In this document: positions 1 through 5,526 of the stretch, in pieces
Position numbering within the stretch: position 1 is the stretch's first letter
Layout: the number at the start of each line of letters is the position of its first letter
NCBI GenBank assembly: GCA_036403795.1
Contig: DASWQJ010000153.1
Location: forward strand, 1-6,225
Source of the DNA: Stenotrophomonas_A sp036403795
GTDB taxonomy: Bacteria > Pseudomonadota > Gammaproteobacteria > Xanthomonadales > Xanthomonadaceae
Length of the DNA stretch: 6,225 bases
Direction of reading: 5' to 3'
The notes under the pieces: model-generated
Told to the model about the DNA's origin: nothing
Database searches by the model: none
The model's input: only the letters and a program-made list of their open reading frames with translations
Made by a program: the position numbers and the translations under genes

Positions 1-17
1 GCCCACGTGCGGTGAGT

Positions 18-35
18 GCGGCCATGGATGGCCGC
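18..35. repeat. Perfect 8-bp palindrome (intergenic hairpin)
   Basis: The arms GCGGCCAT (18-25) and ATGGCCGC (28-35) are exact reverse complements around a 2-nt centre (GG), so this GC-rich element could form a hairpin or cruciform. It sits in the non-coding left end of the window, about 150 nt past the terminator of the M13 peptidase gene. Neither side has a T-tract, so it is not a textbook intrinsic terminator. It may be a dispersed intergenic palindrome or the 3' structure of a gene beyond the left edge. The inverted repeat is seen directly; the role is unknown. Confidence 0.55.
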
Positions 36-177
36 TCGAACCGCGACCCACCATCCCGGCAGCTCGGGGCCCGCACCGTAAGTACTTAAAACCAACCGCC
101 CAAACCACCCGCGCCCACAATAAAAAAACCACCTCGCAAGCCGCGATCACTGCTGCCCCGAAATAGGGAGAGAACCC

Positions 178-212
178 AAAAATCAAAGGGCCCGGCAATA
201 ACCGGGCCCCTT
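178..212 (-). terminator. Intrinsic terminator of the M13 peptidase gene
   Basis: On the minus strand, 30 nt past the TAA stop of the M13 gene, GGGCCCGG (minus of 202-209) pairs with CCGGGCCC (minus of 188-195) across a 6-nt loop, TTATTG. One G-U and two A-U pairs extend the stem to about 11 bp (185-212). The 3' side continues TTTGATTTTT, a U-rich tract that is conspicuous in this high-GC sequence. Together these give a classic rho-independent terminator. The plus strand has an A-rich 5' flank but only CCTTGAGG after the stem, so termination in the other direction would be weaker. Confidence 0.88.
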
Positions 213-241
213 GAGGACACTGACGGTTCACCCGCCACGCT

Positions 242-2344
242 TTACCAGATGACGACGCGGTCCTTGTCCCCGCGGACCATCCGGTCGCCCACCTTGCACT
301 CGAACGCCTTCGCAAAGGCCGGCATGTTCGACGGCGCCGCGATGGCGCGGAAGTTTGCCGGTGCATGCGGATCGGTGTTCAGGCGCACGCGCAACTCACC
401 GTCGGTGAAGTTGCGACGCCACACGGTGGCCCAGTTCATGAAGAAGCGCTGGTCCTCGGTATAGCCGTCGATCGGCTTGTTGGCTTCGGGGTTTTCCTTC
501 AGCGCCATCTGCAGCGCGTCATAGGCCACGGTCAGGCCGCCCAGGTCGCCGATGTTCTCGCCCAGGGTGAGCTTGCCCTTGACGTTGATGCCCGGCACCG
601 CTTCGTAGTGGTCGAACTGCGACACGAGCTGATCGGTGCGCTGGGTGAACAACTTACGGTCGCCCTCGGTCCACCAGCTGTCGAAGTTGCCCTTGGCGTC
701 GAACTGGCTGCCGGAGTCGTCGTAGCCGTGCATCATTTCGTGGCCGATCACCGCGCCGATGCCGCCATAGTTGAGTGCCGGATCGCCCTTGGGATCGAAG
801 AACGGCGGCTGCAGGATCGCGGCCGGGAACACGATCTCGTTCTTGGTGGCGTTGTAGTACGCGTTGACGGTTTGCGGCGTCATGCCCCATTCGGTGCGGT
901 CGACCGGCTTGCCGATCTTGTCCAGGCGCCAGCGGTAGTTGAACGCCTGTGCTGCTTCCATGTTGGCCAGGAAACCGTCACCGCTGGTCTGCAGGCCGCT
1001 CCAGTCGCGCCACTTGTCCGGGTAGCCGATCTTTGGGGTGAAACTGGCCCACTTCTCCACCGCGCGCTTCTTGGTGTCCTCGCTCATCCAGTCGAGCGTT
1101 TCCAGGCGCGCCTTGAGTGCGGTGGACAGGTTCTTGACCAGGTGCTCCATCTCCACCTTCGATTCGGCCGGGAAGGCCGCCTCTACGTAGAGCTGGCCCA
1201 GCCCTTCGCCCATCGCATCGTTGACGGCATCGAGCGTGCGCTTCCAGCGCGGCAGCATTTCCTGCTGGCCGCGCAGCGTCTTGGCATAGAAATCGAAGTT
1301 GGCCTGTTCGAACGGCTTGGCCAGGTAGGGCGCGGCCTCATCGATGGTGTGGAAGCGCAGGTAGGCCTTCCAGGTATCGGCGGGCACCTCGGCCAACATC
1401 TTGTCCAGCTCGGCGAAGAACTGCGGCTGGCCCAGCGAGAACTTGTCGGCGGCCGGCACCTTCAAGGTGTCGAAGAACGCGCTCCAGTCGAAGTGCGGGG
1501 TGATCTTGTTGGCCTCGGCCGCGCTGACCGGGTTGTAGCGCTTGGCCGGGTCGCGCAACTCGATACGCGACAGCGAGGCTTTCGCCAGGCGCGTTTCGAA
1601 GGCCAGCACGGCCTTGGCCTGCTCGGCGGCCTGCGCCGCGTCCACGCCGGACAGTTCGAGCACGCGCGCGATGTACTTGACGTACTCATCGCGGATCTTG
1701 GCTTGCGCGTCGTCGAAGTAGTAGCCCTTCTCCGGCAGCCCCAGGCCACCCTGGCCGGCGTAGGCGATGACCAGCTCGGACTTCTTGTAGTCGGCGTTGG
1801 CGCCGAAGTTGAACAGGAAGCCTTGGCCCTGCGCGTAGCGATCGCGCAACCAGGCGGTGATCGCCGGGGCGTCGGCCAGCGCGTCGATGGCCTGCAGCTG
1901 CGGCTGCAGCGGGGTCAGGCCGGCCTGGTCGATGGCCGCTTCGTCCGAGCCGGTGCGCCAGAGGTCGGCCAGCTTGGCTTCGACGCTGCCGGCGGCCGGC
2001 TTGGCTTCGGCCAGCTGCTGCACCAGCGCGTGCTGGATGGCCAGCGAACGCTCGCCGAGGGCCTCGAAGCTGCCCCAGCTGGTGCGATCGGCCGGTACCG
2101 GGTTGGCCTTGAGCCACTTGGCGTTGACGAAGCCATTGAGGTCGTCGCAGGCGGCGATCGAGGGGTCCAGCTCGCCGATGCTGAAGGCCGCACTTGGCAC
2201 GTCGATCTTCGACAGGTCGAACTTCGGCGTGGCGGCCGGCGCGTCAGCGGTCGCCGCGGCGGGCGCGTCGTGCTTGCCGCAGGCCGACAAAGATGCGGCG
2301 ATAGCCACCGCCAGGGACAGCGGGGCGAGCTTGCTGAAGGTCAT
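242..2344 (-). CDS. M13 family zinc metallopeptidase lipoprotein (neprilysin/PepO-like)
   Basis: This 700-aa secreted zinc endopeptidase belongs to the M13 (neprilysin/endothelin-converting enzyme) family, whose members usually cleave oligopeptides. The N-terminus is a lipoprotein signal with lipobox L19-S20-A21-C22 followed by Gly, so export and lipidation, probably at the outer membrane, are expected. An Ala/Pro-rich linker runs to about residue 45. The M13 N-terminal domain then starts with the family-like CDDLNGFVNAKWL segment near C66. The catalytic domain has the substrate-binding NAYY motif (N494), zinc motif HEMMH (H535, E536, H539), ENIGD with third ligand E596 and D600, and H660 at the position of neprilysin's transition-state His. 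C683 lies in the conserved AFxC segment, and the protein ends in a hydrophobic VVIW like other members. Length is normal and no key residue is missing. The start is supported by GGAG (minus of 2351-2354) six nt before ATG and by the signal peptide directly behind it. An intrinsic terminator follows. Upstream lies a repeat block separating it from a small membrane-protein gene in the same direction. It could be called pepO, but the natural substrate cannot be read from sequence. Confidence 0.96.
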   Translation of the reverse strand: MTFSKLAPLSLAVAIAASLSACGKHDAPAAATADAPAATPKFDLSKIDVPSAAFSIGELDPSIAACDDLNGFVNAKWLKANPVPADRTSWGSFEALGERSLAIQHALVQQLAEAKPAAGSVEAKLADLWRTGSDEAAIDQAGLTPLQPQLQAIDALADAPAITAWLRDRYAQGQGFLFNFGANADYKKSELVIAYAGQGGLGLPEKGYYFDDAQAKIRDEYVKYIARVLELSGVDAAQAAEQAKAVLAFETRLAKASLSRIELRDPAKRYNPVSAAEANKITPHFDWSAFFDTLKVPAADKFSLGQPQFFAELDKMLAEVPADTWKAYLRFHTIDEAAPYLAKPFEQANFDFYAKTLRGQQEMLPRWKRTLDAVNDAMGEGLGQLYVEAAFPAESKVEMEHLVKNLSTALKARLETLDWMSEDTKKRAVEKWASFTPKIGYPDKWRDWSGLQTSGDGFLANMEAAQAFNYRWRLDKIGKPVDRTEWGMTPQTVNAYYNATKNEIVFPAAILQPPFFDPKGDPALNYGGIGAVIGHEMMHGYDDSGSQFDAKGNFDSWWTEGDRKLFTQRTDQLVSQFDHYEAVPGINVKGKLTLGENIGDLGGLTVAYDALQMALKENPEANKPIDGYTEDQRFFMNWATVWRRNFTDGELRVRLNTDPHAPANFRAIAAPSNMPAFAKAFECKVGDRMVRGDKDRVVIW

Positions 2345-2483
2345 TGGGTTCTCCGGGACTACGGTGTGGGAAACGCCAACGCGGCGCCATTCCCCAGCCT
2401 AGCGACCCGGAGCGCCCGGCCTATGGGCCATTGGTCATGGCGCCGCACCGTCAAGCCGTGGCGGGGGAGCGAACGGCGCGAGC
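2345..2483 (-). other. Upstream region of the M13 gene, no clear promoter
   Basis: Together with the repeat block (2484-2692) this is the 345-nt stretch without a gene between the M13 gene and the small membrane-protein gene. The only recognisable signals are a lone TTGACG (minus of 2449-2454) with no good -10 at 16-18 nt, and two overlapping imperfect palindromes: CC-ATGG-G-CCAT-GG (2420-2434) and CCAT/ATGG (2428-2440). These could be a regulator site or chance. The M13 promoter probably lies here, or the gene is read through from upstream; neither can be decided from sequence. Confidence 0.3.
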
Positions 2484-2510
2484 GAATAACGGGGTCAGGT
2501 TCACTTCTTC
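2484..2510 (+). repeat. 27-bp dispersed repeat, copy A (inverted relative to B and C)
   Basis: This copy reads GAATAACGGGG, then TCAGG, TTCAC, TTCTTC on the plus strand. It is the exact reverse complement of copies B (2577-2603) and C (2665-2691) over all 27 positions. Homology stops sharply at the outer end (GAATAA), while on the inner side (CGCG) it resembles the B/C flank less closely. It is the copy nearest the M13 gene. Confidence 0.92.
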
Positions 2511-2576
2511 GCGTCCGGACGCCGGAAAACCGGTGGGCCCACGCGACTTCGGCCTCAGCCAAGCTCCCCATGGCGA

Positions 2577-2603
2577 GAAGAAGTGAACCTGACCCCGTTA
2601 TTC
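2577..2603 (-). repeat. 27-bp dispersed repeat, copy B
   Basis: This is exactly the same 27 bases as copy C and the reverse complement of copy A. With A it brackets 66 nt (2511-2576). With C it forms the conserved 3' part of a longer tandem unit. The shared B/C homology continues on its left through TGGCGA and the AAGCTCCC segment. Confidence 0.92.
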
Positions 2604-2664
2604 ACAGACGCCGGGAAGCTCGCGGACTCACGTGAGTTCGACCTCAACCAAGCTCCCGTGGCGA

Positions 2665-2691
2665 GAAGAAGTGAACCTGACCCCGTTATTC
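2665..2691 (-). repeat. 27-bp dispersed repeat, copy C, supplies a gene's stop codon
   Basis: This copy matches B exactly. Its outer boundary meets the end of the small membrane-protein gene: the TGA stop (minus of 2690-2692) uses the first two bases (GA) of the repeat's minus-strand reading GAATAACGGGG. The repeat therefore directly abuts the last sense codon of that gene. Confidence 0.92.
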
Positions 2692-2911
2692 AGGCGGCTG
2701 CCTGGGTTCGTGGGCGCCAGCCGAGCAGACGCGCTGGCAGGAACAGTAGGGCCTGGAGGAACGCGAATACGGCCGACAGGGTGATGCCCAGCAGGCGGAA
2801 GGGCAGCGCGATCAGCCATACGAACGGCCAGGCGACGAGGGCCAGCAAGGCCAGCGGCCAACACAGGACGAACAGCAGGCACCAGGCAGTGACGAACAAC
2901 AGGGCTTTCAT
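2690..2911 (-). CDS. Small hydrophobic membrane protein, function unknown
   Basis: A 73-aa, strongly hydrophobic protein. Residues 3-36 are an almost unbroken Leu/Val/Ala/Trp/Phe stretch broken by P19, P29 and P37, followed by R39, then a second membrane segment at about 40-58, and a basic tail (R61, R66, R68) ending AAA. Two membrane helices, with the basic tail probably cytoplasmic, is the simplest model. I recognise it only as the type of short, Trp/Pro/Leu-rich hypothetical protein seen in Xanthomonadaceae; no function can be assigned. The ATG at 2911 is preferred because the hydrophobic region starts right behind it. A GTG nine nt upstream (2920) would add only MPA. No strong Shine-Dalgarno precedes either start (GAG at 2922-2924 region is weak). 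The TGA stop overlaps repeat copy C, so the repeat may mark or have set the gene's 3' end. It lies upstream of the M13 gene in the same direction. Confidence 0.72.
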   Translation of the reverse strand: MKALLFVTAWCLLFVLCWPLALLALVAWPFVWLIALPFRLLGITLSAVFAFLQALLFLPARLLGWRPRTQAAA

Positions 2912-3019
2912 GGCGGGCACTCATCGCACGTGGGACAGTCGCCAGGCTGCCCGCGGCCGGGTGGCGTGGCAACGGTGATGGGACGAAGCACGCCAACCAC
3001 GGTGCCAAACCTCCGCATT

Positions 3020-3044
3020 CGGGCGCGAGCCCGTCCCGTCCCGT
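3020..3044. repeat. Hairpin with GNRA-like loop plus CCCGT x3 tandem
   Basis: CGGGC (3020-3024) and GCCCG (3029-3033) pair around a GCGA tetraloop on the plus strand (TCGC on the minus strand). The sequence then continues as three perfect CCCGT repeats (3030-3044) that share the hairpin's right arm. This lies 25 nt past the DUF885 stop codon. On the minus strand the hairpin is followed by AATGCGGAGGTTT, not a real U-tract, so it is at best a weak terminator or an mRNA 3'-end structure. The remainder of 2912-3068 shows no convincing promoter or gene. Confidence 0.35.
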
Positions 3045-3068
3045 CGATGAACGGCTTGCCGGCTTCGC

Positions 3069-4862
3069 CTACCGGGCCGCGGCCCGTTGTGCGTGTGCCG
3101 GCACGAAACCATCGTGCACGGCTTCGGCGATCAGGTCCGGCGGCAGCATGCCCTGGGCAATCAGGAAGTCGTTGAAGGCCAGGCGGTCGAACCGTTCGCC
3201 CAACGCCACCTCGGTTTCCATGCGCAGTTGCAGGATGCGGGTATAGCCATAGAAGTACGCCGCCGCCTGTCCCGGGCTCTGGAAGGTGTAACGCTCGATT
3301 TCCTGCTGCGCCAGCGCCTCGGAGAAGCCACCCTCGCGGATCAAGACCTCACGCACCCGCTCGGGTGTGATCAGGCCGAGATTGAGCATCGGATCGAGAA
3401 AGGCACGGGCGGCACGCAGCAGCCGGAACTGCAGGGCCACGAACTGCCCTGCCGGCGGCTCGTAAGGCAGCATCTCCATTTCCGAGTACAGGCCCCAGCC
3501 TTCGGCATTGACGCTGTTGAACGCAAACAGTGCGCGCGTCAGCGACACGCCGCGCTCGATCATGCCGGCGAACTGCAGCTCGTGGCCGGGCCGACCTTCG
3601 TGCGCCGTCATCGTCCACGCGGCCGCTTCGTAGGTGAAATCGTCGTACGCCTGGCCAGCCCCTCCATCGCTGCCCGGGCGGCCGGTCGCCAACACGAAAC
3701 TACCGCGCTCGCCGTGGTTGTCGATGAGGGGCGGCGGATCCATGTGCGGCGCGGAGATCGCCGCGCTCTCCGCATCGGAGGCGATGCGCACGAGCATGTC
3801 GCGCTGCGGCAGCGTCACGATGCGGTGTGCGCGGATCGCCGCTTCAGTATCGGCGATGACGCGACGATAGGTGGGCAGCACCGAATCGGCGTCCAGCTGC
3901 CTGGCCTTCAACCGCTTGAGAACATCGCGGTAATCGCCAGCGGGGAATCCTTCGGCCTTCGCGACCACGGGCGCAAGCATCTGCATGGCCGCACGCGTCT
4001 GCGCGAATTCCAGCATGGCCTGCTTCATCAACACCTGCGGGTCGACGTCCAGCCCGTACTGCTTCATGCGATGCGCGTACACCGGTGCCGGCAGGCGAAA
4101 ATCAGTGCGCGCGCGTGGCAGGATGGTCTCGCGCACCCAAGCGTCATAGGCCTTCATCTGTGCTTCGAGAAGGTCCAGTGGCGCCTTCGCCGCTTCGACG
4201 CCGTGCTTGGCATACAGCTCGCGCAATCCGTCGATGTACTCGCCGGTCTGGGCCAGCCGCTGCTCGACCTCCCCCCGGTAAGGCCAGAGCAGCGACGCGT
4301 CCCCCAGCTTATCGAGCGTGCGCGCCTTGGCGAGGGCCACGATCGATGCGCAACCGGGTGCCTGGCCGGCGTAGCACTTCAGTCGATCCAGTGCGGCCGG
4401 TCGCCGTTGCGGATCGATTTCGTCCTTGAGCAGCAGGAACTCGCCATTGAACACGAGCTGCCCGACATCGACGTAAGGCAACAGATACTGGCGATCCAGC
4501 ATGAGGCCTTCTGCCTGCAGGTCGATCTGCCACAGCAGGATCGCCAGGTCCTGGCGCACGTTGGGGTCTTTTTCCTCGGCCAGGCGCCCCTGCAACGTCG
4601 ACCGCGCTTCGGCCAAGGCCTGTTCGAGGCGCTCATCGAAGCGCGGCTTGAGATCTGCTACGTCGGCGTCGTGGTCGGCCAGGCCGAAATCCGAGGCGTC
4701 CTCGGGGCGGAAGCGCGAGATCACGTCGAGCAGGATCTTCGCGTTCTCGTTGCTGCGCGCGATCCACGCAGGCCCGGCGGTATCCGTCGCCGCGGTGGCG
4801 TGGGCGGCCGGAACCGCCAGGGACAGCGACACCACGGCCGCCAGCAACATGCGTTTGAACAT
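3069..4862 (-). CDS. Secreted DUF885 family protein, probable zinc metallohydrolase
   Basis: A 597-aa exported protein of the DUF885 family. Residues 1-23 form a Sec signal peptide: basic MFKR, a Leu/Ala/Val core, then AHA-type cleavage near residue 22; there is no lipobox Cys. The body is mostly helical in character. The hallmark is AHEGRPGHELQ with H421, E422, P425, G426, H427 and Q430, the family's HExxPGHxxQ signature and a probable metal site. About 27 residues later comes EGWGLYSE (E454, W456, E461), also typical, with a likely third ligand. Length is normal for the family, and the reading frame and motifs are intact. The start at 4862 is chosen because AAGGAGGA lies 4 nt before it and the signal peptide begins there. 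An in-frame ATG at 4937 would add 25 residues that mask the signal peptide and would begin inside the -35 box. A promoter sits about 45 nt upstream. The last codons form a perfect 14-bp palindrome (3073-3086). The reaction is unproven: peptidase or other zinc hydrolase of the periplasm is an inference. Confidence 0.92.
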   Translation of the reverse strand: MFKRMLLAAVVSLSLAVPAAHATAATDTAGPAWIARSNENAKILLDVISRFRPEDASDFGLADHDADVADLKPRFDERLEQALAEARSTLQGRLAEEKDPNVRQDLAILLWQIDLQAEGLMLDRQYLLPYVDVGQLVFNGEFLLLKDEIDPQRRPAALDRLKCYAGQAPGCASIVALAKARTLDKLGDASLLWPYRGEVEQRLAQTGEYIDGLRELYAKHGVEAAKAPLDLLEAQMKAYDAWVRETILPRARTDFRLPAPVYAHRMKQYGLDVDPQVLMKQAMLEFAQTRAAMQMLAPVVAKAEGFPAGDYRDVLKRLKARQLDADSVLPTYRRVIADTEAAIRAHRIVTLPQRDMLVRIASDAESAAISAPHMDPPPLIDNHGERGSFVLATGRPGSDGGAGQAYDDFTYEAAAWTMTAHEGRPGHELQFAGMIERGVSLTRALFAFNSVNAEGWGLYSEMEMLPYEPPAGQFVALQFRLLRAARAFLDPMLNLGLITPERVREVLIREGGFSEALAQQEIERYTFQSPGQAAAYFYGYTRILQLRMETEVALGERFDRLAFNDFLIAQGMLPPDLIAEAVHDGFVPAHAQRAAAR

Positions 4863-4866
4863 GAGT

Positions 4867-4874
4867 TCCTCCTT
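4867..4874 (-). promoter_or_regulatory. Strong Shine-Dalgarno that fixes the DUF885 start
   Basis: The minus strand reads AAGGAGGA, then ACTC, then ATG at 4862. This near-consensus ribosome site decides between the start at 4862 and the longer in-frame start at 4937, which has no comparable site. Confidence 0.88.
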
Positions 4875-4908
4875 CGCTCGCTCGGCGGATGCCAACAGCG
4901 TCGGGATC

Positions 4909-4937
4909 ACTATATGTATAAGCACTGTTACATTCAA
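4909..4937 (-). promoter_or_regulatory. Sigma70-type promoter for the DUF885 gene
   Basis: The minus strand carries TTGAAT (4932-4937, -35) and TATAGT (4909-4914, -10) separated by exactly 17 nt. The -10 matches consensus at 5 of 6 bases and the -35 at 4 of 6. The stretch is unusually AT-rich for this window (TTATACATATAG). Transcription would start near 4900-4903, leaving a leader of about 40 nt before the ATG at 4862. It separates the DUF885 gene from marR as its own transcription unit. Confidence 0.7.
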
Positions 4938-4954
4938 ATGCGCCGAACGTCCCT

Positions 4955-4968
4955 GTGACCAACGTCAC
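4955..4968. promoter_or_regulatory. Inverted repeat GTGAC-N4-GTCAC, possible operator or marR 3' hairpin
   Basis: Perfect 5-bp arms (4955-4959, 4964-4968) surround CAAC. The site lies 17 nt upstream of the DUF885 -35 box and 21 nt past the marR stop, so it could be a regulator site or a weak 3' hairpin of marR mRNA. A second outer pairing, CCCT (minus of 4986-4989) with AGGG (minus of 4951-4954), could enclose it. No U-tract follows, which argues against an intrinsic terminator. Confidence 0.4.
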
Positions 4969-4989
4969 CCCCGGAAGACAATGACAGGG

Positions 4990-5469
4990 TCAGCGCTTGG
5001 CGGCCTTGCGCCGCGCCTGGGCCAGTCGCTCTGCGAAGGAACGCTGCTCCAGCGACTCGATCGCCTCACGCAGCACCTTCGACAGTGGAACACCCAGGTC
5101 CTTTTCCAGCGAGTCTGCCGCTTGCGCCGTGGCCGCCCAGCAGCTTTCGAGCGCTGGCACGATCTTTTTCGCCTTCTCGGTCAATTCCACGATGCGCTCG
5201 CGCGCATCGTCCTTCCCGCTACGTACCTTGACCAGACCTTGCCGGCCCATCTGTGCCACGGTCTGACTGGCAGCCGAATGGGTGAGCCCGGCCTCGTTGG
5301 AGATCGCCCGGACCGTGGAGGGCCCGAGCCTGAGCAGGGTGCGAACCACTGGCGTGTAGCGAGAGCGGTAGTCCAGCCCTGCCTGTTGGTAGCCCTCCTC
5401 CACCGCACCATCGAGCAGTTCGACCAGATGACGAAGCAGCGTCCCCAAGGTGGCGGTTTTGGCACTCAT
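4990..5469 (-). CDS. MarR family transcriptional regulator
   Basis: A 159-aa DNA-binding regulator, normal length for MarR proteins, which act as dimers and usually repress genes until a small ligand is bound. The N-terminal helices (about 1-35) would form the dimer interface. The winged helix-turn-helix spans about 38-98: YTPVVRTLL, then LGPSTVRAISNEAG, recognition helix near THSAASQTVAQM (64-74), and a wing with the family signature D87-D88-A-R90 followed by IVELT. A long C-terminal helix returns to the dimer interface and ends in a basic tail (RRKAAKR). The start at 5469 is preferred: GAGG (minus of 5475-5478) lies 5 nt before it. An in-frame ATG at 5508 would add 13 residues read from the loop and stem of a hairpin. 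It sits 57 nt behind the SGNH gene in the same direction and 127 nt ahead of the DUF885 gene, which has its own promoter. Target and ligand are unknown; the DUF885 gene, the SGNH gene and marR itself are the nearest candidates. Confidence 0.9.
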   Translation of the reverse strand: MSAKTATLGTLLRHLVELLDGAVEEGYQQAGLDYRSRYTPVVRTLLRLGPSTVRAISNEAGLTHSAASQTVAQMGRQGLVKVRSGKDDARERIVELTEKAKKIVPALESCWAATAQAADSLEKDLGVPLSKVLREAIESLEQRSFAERLAQARRKAAKR

Positions 5470-5497
5470 TGCGACCTCGTGGAAATATCGATCACCG

Positions 5498-5519
5498 CGC
5501 GCCCGCATGCACGGGCGCG
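5498..5519 (-). terminator. GC hairpin between the SGNH and marR genes
   Basis: CGCGCCCG (5498-5505) and CGGGCGCG (5512-5519) are a perfect 8-bp inverted repeat with a 6-nt loop. The hairpin starts 7 nt past the stop codon of the SGNH gene and ends about 28 nt before the marR ATG. The minus strand continues CGGTGATCGATATTTCC with no U-tract, so it is not a full intrinsic terminator. It may be a partial terminator, a 3'-end stabiliser that uncouples the two genes, or a structure in the marR leader. Confidence 0.5.
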
Positions 5520-5526
5520 ACCGGCC

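Larger units (their letters stand above)
2484..2603. mobile_element. MITE/REP-like inverted-repeat element (A-B pair)
   Basis: Copies A and B form 27-bp perfect inverted ends around a 66-nt non-coding core, 120 bp in all. The core is itself rich in small palindromes: CGTCCGGACG (2512-2521), CCGG-AAAA-CCGG (2522-2533) and GTGGGCCCAC (2534-2543). There is no open reading frame with a recognisable protein. The structure resembles non-autonomous REP or MITE-type elements mobilised in trans by a Y1-type (RAYT) or other transposase. No transposase is present and no target-site duplication is evident: the flanks read GAGC on the left and ACAG on the right. The inverted structure is certain; mobility is inferred. 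Confidence 0.55.
2518..2692. repeat. Two tandem imperfect ~87-bp units
   Basis: Unit 1 (2518-2604, 87 nt) and unit 2 (2607-2692, 86 nt) both begin GACGCCGG and both end in the 27-bp repeat plus A. The 3' ~50 nt of each, from CCTCA onward, are nearly identical, with about two substitutions and one 1-nt indel. The 5' halves are more diverged, yet each keeps a palindrome at a similar place: GTGGGCCCAC in unit 1 and ACTCACGTGAGT (2628-2639) in unit 2. In unit 2 a CGGGA-bulge-GCT / AGCTCCCG stem encloses the palindrome. Retained palindromes with changed bases hint that structure rather than sequence is kept. Confidence 0.75.

Noticed and set aside
2426..2454. Promoter for the M13 gene using TTGACG at 2449-2454
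   Set aside because: The -35 box is reasonable, but no acceptable -10 lies 16-18 nt downstream; CATAGG is 23 nt away.
365..2635. A 756-codon open frame on the plus strand opposite the M13 gene
   Set aside because: It is the antisense frame of a well-supported M13 peptidase. Its translation is rich in Gly/Leu/Arg/Val/His repeats with no domain, as expected when high GC suppresses stop codons.
2484..2692. CRISPR array
   Set aside because: There are only three copies, one inverted, with unequal spacers (66 and 61 nt) that are themselves related to each other. No cas gene is present.
2583..3008. Short open frames on both strands through the repeat block (peptides such as RSEPDPVI and NNGVRFTSS)
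   Set aside because: These peptides are just translations of the 27-bp repeat in different frames. There is no start signal or domain, and they overlap the hydrophobic small gene.
4894..4929. AACAG...CTGTT inverted repeat flanking the DUF885 -10 box as an operator
   Set aside because: The arms are only 5 bp with a 26-nt spacing, a level expected by chance.
4863..4937. A 25-residue N-terminal extension of the DUF885 protein
   Set aside because: It would start inside the -35 box, has no ribosome site and would bury the signal peptide. The start at 4862 with AAGGAGGA is much better.
3087..4958. A 623-codon open frame on the plus strand opposite the DUF885 gene
   Set aside because: It is an antisense shadow: Arg/His/Gln-rich with no recognisable motif, while the minus strand carries a signal peptide, a ribosome site and family motifs.
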